Assembly (NCBI RefSeq): GCF_030867145.1
Contig: NC_134434.1
Coordinates: 1,240,001 to 1,304,000, forward strand
Direction: 5' to 3'
DNA length: 64,000 nt
Source: Opisthocomus hoazin
Lineage: Eukaryota; Chordata; Aves; Opisthocomiformes; Opisthocomidae
Shown: one piece after another, positions 14,431-28,610 of the stretch
Layout: each line of letters opens with the position of its first letter
Position numbering within the stretch: position 1 is the first letter of the stretch
The notes under the pieces: generated by a model
The model's input: only the letters and a program-made list of their open reading frames with translations
The model's database searches: none
Told to the model about the DNA's origin: nothing
Program-made: the position numbers and the translations under genes

Positions 14431-17400
14431 GGTTTGCTTTTGCTTGGGTTAGGATTATCAAAAATAAATGAAAAACCTTGATTTGGTTAGGGTTACCAGA
14501 AAAATAATAGGCATTTCTAAAAGAAATGGTGAGTTCAGATTTTACCCCGACATGAATACGTAACACAGCCTATGCTTACACCTCTGTAGAACAGGAAAGC
14601 CCACATTCTGATAACTGAAAACAGGGCTCAAAGTAGGCGATTATACAATACCAACATTGTTTACAAACTAGACCCAAAAGTCAGGATTCTCCTTTCGTTT
14701 TTGATCCCAGTACACAAAGTGTACCCCATTCTGCCCTACCTTCTGGACAGACTGAAGAAAGAAAAGGAAATTTTCTGGTGCTTCTGTCTGCGCTCATTCA
14801 TTTCCTCCTCGGTCTGGTGCACTCCCTGCTCCCCATGTTCCCCATCAACTGCTTTGATCATCTCTCTTAAAAGGCAGGTAAATTAATTGAACTTTTGAGC
14901 TTTTGCACTGATCAGCTGCTGAAAACCCCCCTAGCAAAGTCCTCATCCATGTAAAGCCAAAATAGCTTCCCCAAAGTATTAAAAAAAAGCCTCACCCAAA
15001 CCTTCTGCAACAAGGTTCCTGTCCTGAAAGTGAGTTGCAGAAGCTTGGGTGAATATTGATACAGTGCCTGAGAAGGAAGAAAACCCTTCCCTGAGACTGA
15101 AACAAATCAGTGTCAGCACCACCACAGCATGAAGGAATACATAATTCTTTCCTCATACTTCCTCTTTTTCAAGTGGGTGGAAGGTGGCCCTCAGCATCCT
15201 GAAGTACCTTTGTATATGGTTTCTGTTTGCTCATTTGGTTTTACACATATGGTGTTTTTTAGAGCTCTAATGTGCTTTGTGGATGCAATAAATCTAAATC
15301 AGGATTCATAAAGACTTCTGTTTCCCCAGGATTATTCCCTTTTACATACCTGCATGATCTCTACCGGAATCTTTTTACCTTGATTAGTATCTTCTGTACA
15401 ATGCTACCACGTAGTGTTGTTTGAGAACTACATATATCATTGACTTCTTCTATCTAAAATAAGAGGAATAAATTCAGCATGGCACCGCCCATGTTGAATC
15501 ACAGATGGCTTAAAACTGGATCTTGTTGAAAAGACAGCTTTTCTCACAAGTTCTATAAGCATTTTTTTAGCTTAACAATAAGAACAGATTCAGCTTCAAG
15601 TTTCAGACACTGTTTGTGTGTTTGGTAGGTTTTGCTTTTGATTTGTCAAAAGCAATTTAAAATTTAATTTTTAAAAGATTTACAGTTTACTCCACAGAAG
15701 TTTTCCTTTCTTTCCATTTCTCGCTTTGCAAAGTCTGTTGAAATGAATAATTGAACTGTTTTCAGTAATACTTTTGGTAGGCAAAAAAATAATGTAGAGT
15801 AACACAAAGAGTTACATAGAAATGGACCAAAAATTACTTTGAGTTTGGTAAACAAGTGCTGAAATCAAGTCTGCCTCAGCATGAAAAGTACATGCGAGTT
15901 TTTAATAGAAAAGAACTCATATTTCCCTGTTGATATATTATGTAAAGTTAATGCCAAAGCGAAAAAAAAAAGATACCATTTCAATGTGAAGCAACACCAG
16001 ACAGTGCCAGCAACTCTTAGTTCACATTTCGAGCATTCTGGGGCTCCTGTGAGCTGCTGAACTGGCATTTCTCAAGAGTGATATCACATTAACAGTCCTG
16101 CTGGAAATAACACCCAAAGTCTACAGGAGATACCCAAAAATCCACCTAGGAAGTACCTCACCATATCAAGATCAAAAGGAATCCAGGTGACTTGGCCTTG
16201 CCTCTGCCCAGGACATTCACTGTGAATTCAATAGGTTATTTTGATTTGGTTTTCAGGTTTTGCATAAACTCTTCTGTGCCCTGTGCTTCTTTCTCTTTCC
16301 TTCACCTGGGGCAGAGGCTGATACAGTGTCTTAGGGCTACTGTTCCTCTAGGATTATTCAAGGAATTTACCACACAGCAAATACTCACATATATTTAAGA
16401 GATTTCTTATTATGCCCAGCATCAGTAAATACATTGGTCCATCTTGCATCGCTCTGGCTTGCTACATCTTTCATTCATAAAGATGACATAGATGTTCACA
16501 AGTCTGGATTCTAAGGAGAAAAATAATTTCTTTATGCCTACTTCTAAAAGGTTAATTTCACTGGCAATTTTTGGCATGCTTTCCCATAAAGCACCAGGAG
16601 CACAACACAAAAGCAAGTAAGCGTGGCGTGGTGGATTTAGCATCTGCTTCTATGTATAATTTTTGAGACAGCCATTAAAATGCAAACAGAAAAGTCAAAG
16701 TTTCCTATGGTATGCCCATGCTAAGGGAGTGCTTCTGTTTCTAATAGAGAAAAGCAAAAGGAGAAGCAGTGCCCACCTCTCAGACTGATATTTTGAAAGG
16801 GGCCTTTCTTCCACTGAAAGCAGCGGAGTCCTTTGAAAAGAGCAGATTTCAAAATCAATGTTTGAGTTTTCAGAGCAATAAGGGTTAATTTTTCTGTTGA
16901 TTTTTGAAGTCAAACTGACTGCTTCGTGTATTCAGAATGAAGACAATGGTAGAAACAGGTAATATAGTTAATGAAGCTTATTAGTCATATCTAAGGGCCA
17001 GTCATGAATAGATCCCATTGTGCTATGCACACAGAGTAGTGAAGTATCCCTGCCCTGAAGACGTTCTATAAAGAGAAAAAATAAAAATACATGAACCAAC
17101 TCTGACAAACATCAGCTCTTTTTCTCAGGTGCAGGAAGGAGTTAGTAAAGATCAAGTAAAAGAATGGAAGAAAAAAACCCCAAAACAACAGAAAAGGCTA
17201 AGTGAAACAGAACTGGAAAAAAAGATGGTGGTATGATGTGAAAAATGCTAAAGAAATACTCAAGGAAACAGTCAGGACCAGGGTAAAATTCTGCCTGAGC
17301 TGCAAAAGGTCCTGCCTGGTTGCTTCTGCTACTGCTCCTCCCAGCTGGGTCTGGCTGGCTTTCCTCTGAACAACCAAAAAAGCAGTGAAAGGAGAACAAC

Positions 17401-20181
17401 ACAGCTTCCTATCCAGAAAGGATATTACCCAAGCTAACCTTAGGAAATCATAAAGCCTATACATGATGAAAATACCACATATGGTCCTCTTTCAGTTTAT
17501 AAGCTGCCTATACTAGTAAGAGACTCAGAGTAGTACGAGCAGATTTCAAAGAAACAGCTTGGCTGGCTTCCCTACAGAACTGCAATTGCCCAAGTATTCC
17601 TTCATTCAAAAGGAGAAAGGATTCCTCCTACCTTTCCAGGCACAATTCAGAACAAATAATTCAAAAAATATACATATTATAAGAATCAAAACAATCCTCC
17701 TCCTTCAATGGATCCCTAAGGTACCTGTACATCGAGTGCAAAACCCTCTCTCTTCATTCCAACAGTGGATGCGTTGGCAGGCAGGTGAAGTCTCAGCGGC
17801 TTGCTAATGCAGTAAATTATACAGTGGAAAAAAATGCGGGTGACAACATCCAGCTGTAACAGCAGGCACACAAAATGTGTGTAAACAGTTTAATTACCCA
17901 AACATTGTCAGCTCCGCAGAGAAATTGACGAAAGATTAAATTATTCCCTTTTTAACCTCCCTTACATTTCCCCCACGTGAACATTCACCTCCCAGAAGTA
18001 CAGCTCTATTGTAAGTTAAATAAACACAAAACACAGCCTGACCGTTCCTCCTTAGATTCACTTTGCTTCAAATCAACCTTACAACATCTCCAGTCTTTCT
18101 CCTTATCTTTTGGATGAACAAATGTGTTTGAGGTAAAGCAGAATTCCTTTTTCTGGTATGCAGTCAAGTCAAGGGGAAATCATTCTCTGTGGAAGCTCTT
18201 TGCAGCTCGTAACTAGTAGTTGAGGGCTTAAATAATCATACATCCTCCAAAATGCAGAAGTGCCGCATGATCTACGGTAGTCACAGGCTTTGATTTGGTT
18301 TCTGTTATAACGGTGACAGCGAGGCTGTTAGCAATTTCAGCTGAAACACAGTTAGTTCCACTGCCCTTGCCCCTCACAAGCTCCTGCCACCTCCAAGATG
18401 TCTCTCCTTTCTGCATCTTGCCATTTGCTGTGCTTGCTTTCCTATGGCTCCTATCAAACAGCAGCAGGTTGCTCGCTGTAAGTAAGCGGAGCCGATTGCT
18501 CAGAAAAAACAAGGCTTATGGCAAAGTTTCTGCCAAGCCGAAGAAGCACATTTTGCTACGCAAATGGCAATTGTGCCAATCTTTAAAGAGAAGTTGTTGA
18601 CAAGATTTAGGCAAGATAAAAACAGACAGGAGAAAGCAATTAATTTATTATTTTCCCCTGTAAAGAACAGTGTATAGGTAATGGCGCATTGAAAGCATGA
18701 ATAATACTGAAGCTGTAAGCAACATGGTATAATTTTAACATTCTACAGCCTTTTTTAATCAATCTTATTGATGTTCATCACATCCATAAAGCTCAGAAGA
18801 ATGGTTTTACTAAACTTAAGGAAAATATAAGATCTCATTTTGCGCGTTTCAGTTTCTTCATTATGTTGCCATAATGTCATCAGTGTAATATATTTCACCC
18901 TTTGCCTCTGTTTTAGCATTCATTTTTTGATTCTGCTGTGATCATATCCGGCTCTCTGAAGCAACGAGATGAGTTATATATACTGCCTTAACTCCACTGC
19001 CACAACCGGGAGAGGAGCATGGTGGGCTGAGAGGAAAAAAACATACCTGCTTTAAGACTGGGAAGTCAGCACTAATCAGCAGAGTATCTTGCCATCCGAC
19101 ACACCGGCCTAAAGGAGCTGCGGGACATTAACAGTGAGAGCAACAGCAGGGACTGCTGTAAGATCTGCATAGCTTTGTGGGAAGACTTTAGCCAAAGATT
19201 TGCCAATTTAGCAGTAGGTTACACTCTGCTGAAGTCCACAGTATAAAATGAGATCCAGAGAACTGCATTATCTCTAGGACAGAGACATAAAAGAATCTAT
19301 TACATCTGCAGACCCCAAACATTGGGGCAGAGCTATTGAACAGCGACATGGCTGTTCCTGTAACAGTGTCAGGAGCCTGCTGACTACCTCTGCACAAAGA
19401 CTGCAAGACAAAGTTTATTTAAGTCAGTCCTTCCACAGAAGATAGGCAGTGTTCCAGACTAAGCAGCATAGGGCAGATCAGCAAACTGTAAGGGGCAAGA
19501 CCAACGCTGCATGTTCTTCTGAGTCAGCATCTCACTGTAGTTGACAGTTTTAACTACATTACCTAAGGTGGAACAGCTCCAATAGAGGCATCTACATGTT
19601 TTGTGTGTGAATGGCTCATTCAAAAGAGCAAAGTCCAAATCCCCACCCCAAAAGAGGCAGAAAAGGAATTTAAACAGAGGATCCTTAAGTCACTGGGCTA
19701 TAGAGCAGTATTATAATACTTATAAAGTATTAATATATATCAATATATTAAAAATATATTGAATAATAGCGTAAGAAGACTTCTTAGTCTGCTAGGGCTC
19801 ATCTCACGTTCTAATGTCTTCTTTCCAGATGCCACCCTCCTCTCACAAAACCAAGAGACATCACTGCACAAGAGCCGAGATTTAATTAAGAAAATAAACA
19901 AAGTTGAAGAACTGAAATATATTGAACTTTGTCAAAGTTTTCTGCATGAATGGAATATCGGAATAATTTTAGACTTTCCTTGTGACAGATACAATTACAA
20001 AGGGAAAGAAATAAAACAGAATGAACATACACACACAGGGAATTGTTGATCTGATGGATTTTGTTTTACCTGAGAAGTTTGTGTTTTACCTGCAAAGTTT
20101 TCAAAGTCATCACTGAACATCTGAAATGAAATTATTCAGAAGTTGTTTGTAACCACATGCTTGCCCTCAATCTGCCTCATC
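14431..20181. other. Intergenic, no supported gene
   Basis: No supported gene. Opposing frames of about 95-100 codons overlap near 18228-18600, but neither has a recognisable product. An AT-only palindrome lies at 19740-19762, with perfect 10-base arms and an AAA spacer, inside an AT-rich patch at 19710-19765. Confidence 0.55.
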
Positions 20182-20197
20182 TTTTTTTTTTTTTTTT
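20182..20197. repeat. T16 homopolymer tract
   Basis: Sixteen consecutive thymines followed by AAA. No attached retroelement body is recognised. Confidence 0.85.
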
Positions 20198-23100
20198 AAA
20201 GTGTCATTCTCCTCAAGGAATTAAAAACTAAGTGGAAAACAATGGTTTGGAATCTTGCCACTTTTTTATTAAAAATGAGTATCTATGCCAAACTAGTTGT
20301 GTGCAGACAAAAAAAAAAACCCTGTGAATACATAATTTGAAGCACAACCGCATGCAAATATATTCAACAATTCATCATGCTAAAGAAGCCCAAGGAAAAA
20401 GGCACGCTAAACAAAAAGTGTGTGAAGCATTTCAAATTCATCCTGCTATGTTTGCAGTGATCACTTAAAAAAAAAGTGTAAAGGATGAAAATTAGACTAC
20501 CCATTTCATAATGACTTTGTAAAACCGTGATCCAAAGAGAATGAGATCACAGTTAGATGTTCACCATCAGTGCTGCTTACAACAGCTTGAGCAGCAGCTG
20601 CCCTACCCACCCGCTTCCCCAAGGCCCTGTGCATTACTCCGTACAGCTCCACCATGAAAGGTAGGGATGAACACCTAGAAGAAAGCAGAAAAAGGCAGGA
20701 ACTGTTTAGCCTAGCAAAAAAGTTCCCAGGTAACTATAGCCAAACAAACTACAGATAAAATATTAAACCCCTAAATGCACATTTAGGTAATTTAAGTCAT
20801 CCAGATCTTCAAGTTAATTTACTTTCATATAATTTTGAACTAGTAGATTTTTATCATTCTTAATGAGTTTTAAAGAGACATCATGAAGTTTTGAAGTTTT
20901 ATTTTCTTTGCTAAATCAGGTATTTAGTCTATTTTTCAATAGATAATACAGTGAAATATGTAGAATTATAAGCTTTCCATATTAGACAATTAGTAGTTTT
21001 ACAGGTTAGCCTTCTTTGTACTAGAAGCACACAGGCATAGCCCAGTGTCTGTAGTGTAACACACGCACACTTACCCAGACAAAGAAACCACACACATACA
21101 CATTTCCAAACTAGTAGGTGCCAAGAACTAGTGGCTATCAAAGCTCAATTAGAAAACCAAGCTTTGGACCCAGCCTTAGGAGAAGTTCTTTATATCCTGT
21201 TCAAGCTTTTTACTTGCTCTCCGGAACCCAGTCGTTATACTCGATACCTTTAGTAGGTAACCAGGTAACTCCTCAGAGACCTAAGCAGCAGTGCTCACGT
21301 GTGCTGCATCTACGATTTCATAACGGGGAAGGAAATCCAAAAGTGACCAAAGTCAGGTAACCCCTATCCCTTTCTACTGTGACTTATCATATGGTAATCA
21401 AATGTTCCCAAAACTCCACAGGAACTGTTATTTAATCAAAATGCATTACAGTTCTCAAGACTTCAGTATTCAGCATACGCTTTCAAGAAATCTTTCTCAT
21501 TTAAGGCAGATGTTTGTAAGAAGGTTTTTCATTCGGATAAAGGTCACTAGCTACAGTTGGACAGGTCATTCTCTGCCACACAGCAAATTGTTTCTTTGAC
21601 TCCACAGAAGATTTAATATCCTGTGAATCAAAGCGGAACATGTTTTTTGTTTGCTTACAAAGAGCTTTATCATAAGCACACGCCAGCGATTACTAGTAGA
21701 ACAGACCGTAACTACAGTGAGACAAACCTCTTTGTCCCGAAAGCTCCAGGTAGTGGGCAGCATCTACTACGTAGTCACAGCATATGAAAGAAAAGGGATG
21801 ACTGACCACAACAGTAGGATGTCCTTTCACTACTGCGCATAACATAATGTCTGCTTTTGGCCCTCTAGGCCTTTTCCCACTTCCCTCTCTCAGTAACCAG
21901 AGACAAAACAGAAGTACCCAACAGCCAGGGGGACATGTTTTAGCCAATATTTCCCCTTCCTTCACTGTTCAATGGCTCTAACCAAAGAACACCATTCACA
22001 GTTTCAGTGGGACTGAGATAACTGGGTCTGTATGTGACACAGGTGAGAACCAGGCATGAGATTTTCCTTGCTTGCTTGCTTCATTACCTTCATGTATGAG
22101 TTGAGTTAGCCCTGTGAGCCACAGAAGCATACAAAGTTAGGTCCATAAAATGTAAACAGACTGCATGTGTGCCTGGATATTTTCCAGTCTGAATTTAGGG
22201 TAAAAGATCTATTTAATACTCCACAAGAAACTCTGTACTCTGCCTTTTACTGTTGGGATTGCACAGAAAGAGTGGCTGTGAACAAAACAGAGTTTGTGCT
22301 GCTCTTCTAACAATATCTCAACACTATCACATGCTGCCATGAGTCTATCTTAATTGTTCTTATCTTTATTGGATGGTTACATGGAGCGTGAGACATTTCT
22401 CTCCCATATCCTCTATTACTCCAATTTAAAATGTATTCATCTGAACAGCATCAAATGAATGAGTAAAACCAATGGCAGAGACATTCGTGGTATCAGATGA
22501 AGCGCACAGGGCATCAGAACTTGATCGAACATCTGACAGTTGTAGCTAATAAAATGCTTAACCTCTCAATTTTTTTTTCCAGTTGATGCAAAATGAACAT
22601 GAGAACCTTGCTAACAAAGGCAAAAGATAAAACTCATCCCCAGGTATTGCAGCTCAGGTAAAAACATTTAAGCTTCCATGATCATTTAATTTTTATCCTG
22701 CCTCAGTCTTCCACACCCAAGAACCCCTGTGCTGTTGGTACACCTTGCAAAAATTACAGAGAAAACACACCGGTAGAGGAGCCTGAAGTTGTCCATACAG
22801 AAAGGCCACAACCCTAGATACAGTCTTTACAGTGTTATCAAATCCTTTAGTGAAATGCATTAACATTTGGGTTGGATATTAGAAAGGACTGAAATATAAC
22901 TGCAGGAGAAGACTTTCTAAAAATTGCCAGATAAATGCAGCAGGACTTGTTTGTCAGCAGCTGCAAATCCCACACATGTAGCTTCATCTCCCACTACACT
23001 TCATTTTAGAGCCCATAACTGTGAATACCAAGTGCCTGTTGTGAAGCCAAAGGCATAGAGGTCTTCAGGAGCAGAAAGCCGAAACATACCTCCTTTGACT

Positions 23101-26100
23101 ACTGCTAAATGCAATAGAGCTGAAAACCATGCCAGTACACTAACAAGAAAATGGTTTATAGCAGGATGGCAATACAGAGTCTTAGGAGCTAATTAGCAAT
23201 AAATCATTTAATCACAGAAAACACCCAGACAGCAGAATACAGTCTTAGTTTTGAACAGTTTTGCAAAAGACAGTAATAATAATCCTGTTATTTCTTTAGC
23301 AGTGTTCTTTGAGGAACTTGTATTCAATTGCCAGGTCTTACATTCACGAAGTATTCTAGAAGCCTCAGCTACACTCAATCTTCAGACATTTCATCTCAGG
23401 CATTTTATAAGTAATCACTAATCTAAATTCCACTTGAGTTATTCTTTACAGCATAACGTACTTAAAAGGTATCAAAGTATTAAATACAGTACAACAAACA
23501 CTTGTATTTAATTCCGTTATATAAAATATTTTCATCTCCATTGAAAAGATAATGCAGATAGCAATTATGATAATAGTGCAGGTTATACGCTACAGCACAT
23601 AATTTACCTGTTGCAATTTTACCCAGGCAAGCATTCTATAAGTCTCCATACTGAATGTCTATTTGCAAATTCACTGTTCAACCTGCTCTGTCTGATGTTA
23701 AATGTGTTCATACATATTCAAAGGAAAACTGAGAAAAGCAAGTATATGACCATGACTGCCTATTAGAATGCATGTCTCACAGCAAATATATTAACAGCGA
23801 GCTTTTGGTTATTAGTATTACCAGGCCACTGCTGAAAAGAGAAGCGTTGTTAGCCTCACTGCTCTGGACAGGTTCCAAGGCTGGTAATTGCTTTCTGCAT
23901 ACTAGAATCATCCCTTCATTCAGAGTCAAGACCTCAAGCTCCCAAACACTGTAAGCTAAAGAAGACTTTCCACCAGCTTGCTGGAGGGACTATCATGTGT
24001 TAAACGACTTACTATATTACAATAGAAAGCAGTGTCACAAGCCACTGTAGCGTATGTTGCAGAGATCAGAAGCCTCTAAGCGTGATTTAAAGGAGGCAAT
24101 CTGCAATAGATTTCTAAAAGGGGAAAAAAAAAGAAAAAAAAAAGAAAAAAGGTGCCTTCAGATCTCACAATTTGTACTATTAAAACAGAAGTAGACCCAC
24201 AGAAAAAAGGGCTTGGAAAAAAACATACTATCTTTAATGACTTGGTGGATACTCATAATATTGGTCTTGTTGATTCGTCCTCTTGATTAGTTTAGCCTCA
24301 GCATGGAGGACGAATACTAAAGGACAAGAGAAATAGAAAGATTTCACATACTTCTCTTTCAAGATCTCTTGTTAATCTCAAGGCTTTTTTTTTCTCTCTC
24401 TCCTCAGTTTAAAAAAAACTAAGAACAAAGAAATCGTCCTTATTCCACATCATAGTGTAGGCACCAAATTCTGTCAAAGTGATGTGCCTCTAGGATTTGT
24501 TACAGAAGTTGATGCTTCAACAGGTTTTAAAATAAATTTTAAATAAAATAAGATGGACAAAGAAGAAACAGATTGCAGGGACTGGTTCTCAGATAGATGA
24601 ATGACGGCAGCAACACTGAAGATTCCAGAAGAATTGAGTGTCACTTGAACTAAAGATCCTACATTTTATTTCTTTAAGGCAAGAAAAATTCACTACTCAA
24701 AGAAAAAACTTCATAAGACTATTTAGAGCAGCCCATTTGAGCCATCTGCTTGTTAATGCAGGATGGTTCAATGCAGTGCATCTTGTCCAGGTTAATCCCA
24801 GAAGTCAGGACACCTCTTCTAGAAAGGAAAAGCCACTCCATAGCTTACCACACCTAATGCAATTATTAAGCATCTCTTGGATTTCTGTGTATTTTTAAAT
24901 AACCTTCTTCCTCCTTGATATTTGCCAAGATATTTTTATTATTTTTACTGCCTCTTTTTAAAGGTTTTAGAATTCATACGTTCACTCGTGTTGACCCACT
25001 GGGTTCACACATCAGACATCTCCTGTAGGCACACAGCATTAGTTCAGCAGAAAGCCACCCTGACCTCTCTGTTTATCTCACTTAGCCTCAGAAGCAGCAA
25101 AGCAGAACACTAGGGGAACTCAGTTCCCTTGTCTGTGGAAGGAAGGGAACGACAGAGAAGGTTAACATTTTCTATCAGTTTTTTCCTGCAGAAAGATTCT
25201 CTCCCTCTCTCCTTCCCAAAGGATCTTGACTATATCCCAGGCAAGGAAAGAATTTCAAATATAAAATCAGGAGTTAAAAAAAAAGGTACACACCAATTTC
25301 TTTGGGAATCAGTATAAGACATGACCTTCATATTTTAATAACTAACACTTCCAAATTTAATATGGTGTGCAGACCATGCCATTTTGAGTAGTATTACTTT
25401 CAGAAAAAATAAAGCCTCTTTTAGACCAGGTATCCAAACATCTGCAGCCATTTAAAAAATTTAGCGGTGCCTATTTTGGGGAGCTCTAGCACAGTAAGGA
25501 AAATGAAACTCTGTTTTCTAGCTACTCGTCCTGGCTACCTGGAACTACACCTCTGAGTAAGAATAGAAGGAATTTATCTAATATTTGGTTGTACATAACA
25601 TGATTCAGTAGGTATATCAACAAAATCTATGCTAGGTACACATCCCTTCCATTACAAGGAGAATTATTGATTTTTCCCTTGTTTGTTTCATTTTCTTCCA
25701 ACTTTATCAAACAAAGTAAGCTATTATCCAAGACAGCTGCTGCTCAGAGCAATGACTGGGAAAAAAGCATCTAATTTGGTACTAAGTATTCAGGAGGATA
25801 CCAAACACTGTCCTCCCAGCACAACTCGCAAAGCAAAAAAAACCAAGCGAGCACATTGTGGGAGAAGAGAAAATGCACATACTCACTGAGTGCCAAAATG
25901 TAACATCAGAGCAGGAACCCATAATCATCAAAGCAAAAATGGATGTAAAGTAGCAGTGCAACTATTGTGAAGCTCTTCTTACCTTCATGGGACTGGAAGA
26001 CACAACAGCCTTTTTATGTATGTGGATGTATATATGCACACAAATATTAAAGCTTGCTTACTCTTCTACACAAGTCTTTGCAGTCCTCATAATCTAACCT

Positions 26101-28507
26101 CTCTCTTCCTGTGCCCTCCTCAAGATTTTCTTCCTTTTTTTTTTTTCTCCTATTTCAAGTAGGACAAGCTCTCTGTAGAAGAATCAGAGAGCATTGCAGT
26201 GAACTGCCCACACAGCAAAGCCTCCATGAGCACCAGCAAGGACTTCCCCCCAGAATCAACCATAGGGCAGTATGCAGCTGTATGCAAAGAAGACACTCAG
26301 TTGTCTGACGCACTACACCAGAATTCAGAGTTCTCCATTTGAATCATGCACTGTCAGATTTTGCTTACCATTTTTAAAATAGAAAAATACATATTTACAG
26401 AGGAAACCACATTTAATGGGACATCACAATTACTAAGACAGATTTCTTGTAAAATAGCATTGTCTCCTGAATAGCAGTTTTTGAAATATCTGTAACAACA
26501 AAATATTAAGAAGAAGCATTGTTTCCTCCTCCCTCCCAGTGAAAACATCCTGCTTAACAGCTTGCATTCTTCAACCACTAATTCACTTCTTATTTCTGGT
26601 TACCCATTGAGCAATTCAAAAGCAGAGCAGTAGAAAACCATGCCAGGACTTCAACAGAAGAAACAAAAAGAAATATCATGTATTCCATACATAAGGTTTT
26701 CAATAGAGTTTAAAAAAAATAAAATACAGACCCAAACATCTCTCAGTTTCCACTTTCTGCTTTACTCACTGATATGATACAGCATTCAGGACCCACCTGA
26801 ATACAATCAGAGCTTTAAGGCAGCTACCCAATGCCTTTTCTGTGAGTACTCTCTGATAGGTTTCACCTGGGGAAATACTGCCCCAGAAAATTAACTCTGT
26901 AACTGCCACGCTACTTAGAAAAGACTGTGGCACCAGCTTTTGTCAAAACCTTCTGTTTTATTAAGAAGTGCCTCATTTCCCATTGTGCAGAAGGCTATGT
27001 AGGACTTGCAGTTCCACTCTCCTTGGTCTGTTTTGGAAGGAGAGTTTTACACCTCCCTGTGACATTAGCCTCTATTTTTTCCTTATGATGTTGTGGAGTG
27101 GAAAAAAAATAGAACTCAGTTCAATTGATACACTCTCTTTTCCAAATACAAAAATACTTGTCAAACTATTGCCTTAAAGTTTAAAATATACAAAGAATCT
27201 AAATTTCCTTCCAGCACATCCAAAGGATGCACCTACCTATTTCATAAATAATACATCAAAGATCTATACTTTCTTCTGAAATATAGAGATTGGGCTATTC
27301 TGATTCATTCTTGGAGTGGTTTTCACACTAGTGATAAGACAACGACAAACTGAATGGCCATGTCTCTGTCCTTATGCCTCATAACATAGCCAAAAATTCA
27401 ATTTGTCAAGAGAAAACATCAGCTGAGGGATATGTAGTGAGAAGAATGGTTACAAAGCTTACAACAGGTCCACAAAGTAGACAGAAAACCAAATCTGATT
27501 TTATAGTTATTGATCTGGGCCTCTTCTGTAGGACTTCTCTGTGCACTGATAAGCAGTTGAGTAAGCAGGAGTTATTTTAAACACACGCCTAAAATGAAAA
27601 CTTCTAATAACAGCTTATGCTAAGTAAAGTCCAGTGTAGCATCACCCAACTACTCCCTCTGCCATGTCAGGGCTTCCAAAGTTGTTACAGTCATCCTCAG
27701 AGCAGCTGCAACGGGGCAAACCCCCTCCATCGGGAATAACCATTTTCTATCTTCCACGGAACCCAGGAGCGAGCTCTCCAACCTGCTCAGCATTCGCAGC
27801 ACTGAAAGGATCTACATCTGAGGAGCCAGTTAAGGCATTCTCCTTTAACAGTAACTCAGTTCAGAAATTAAATGGGACTAATATGCAGAAGGAAATAAGG
27901 TCAAAATTTTAATAATGACTCATCCCAAAACTTCATATTGCAAATGATTTGAAAAATCTTATATGACAGGGAGGGCTATATTGTAAAATGGCTTCACAAT
28001 ATTTTTTGAAAATCTGCTCTGTATCTTTAAGCATTGCAAATGGTGAACTTGCAGCTTAGATTGCCAGAGAAAATTAGCCTCCTAGGGATGTAGGTGGGCA
28101 TTCCCTTGGGACTGATGAAGCCACCCAAGCGTGTTAGGTGCTTGACTCCACTGGGAGCAGATTCCCAGACTATTTATGCAAATTGCATAAGGTGCCTGTC
28201 TGTATCTTTTCATGTTTTATAAATGCCTCTGTGATTTTAGCCTTGGGTACAGTACAGAAAAAAAAACAACAAACCAAAACAAAAAACAAAGCCAATTAAA
28301 ATAAGGCTTCCAAGTGGTGTTTTAGTTTTCTTTCTTTTCATGTAAAAGTGGAAGATATAATGCTTTACCCTCCTCAGATGAATGTATTCTAGAAGGGCAA
28401 AGCATTGTATCCTACACTTTCATTGGACTGGATTTCAGAACACTCTCCAACAATAATTAATGAACATCGCCTCACTGCTCTTCTTTAATCTAGATAAGCA
28501 TCAGCAA
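20198..28507. other. Intergenic, no supported gene
   Basis: AT-rich DNA with short frames only. It contains an A-rich low-complexity tract with interspersed G at 24124-24150 and a second A-rich patch at about 28258-28295. Near 28130-28165 there is a weak trace of an old dispersed repeat (TTAGGTGCTTGACTCCACTGG). No gene, tRNA or other RNA gene is recognised. Confidence 0.55.
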
Positions 28508-28610
28508 TATTTTACACAGCAGGGAATAGGGGAACACAGGTGTTAAGTGGTTTGCCCAAGGTCACACACCAAGGCCATAACAGAGTTAGGAACGAAATCA
28601 GTTCTCCTTT
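28508..28610 (+). mobile_element. MIR-like SINE fragment
   Basis: The core reads TTTTACACAG...GGGAA...CACAGG, then TTAAGTGGTTTGCCCAAGGTCACAC, then a CAGAGTTAGGAA segment. This follows the MIR (CORE-SINE) consensus TTTTACAGATGAGGAAACTGAGGCACAG...GTTAAGT-ACTTGCCCAAGGTCACAC...GCAGAGC. It is an ancient, diverged and inactive copy. MIRs predate the amniote split and survive at low density in birds. Confidence 0.8.
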
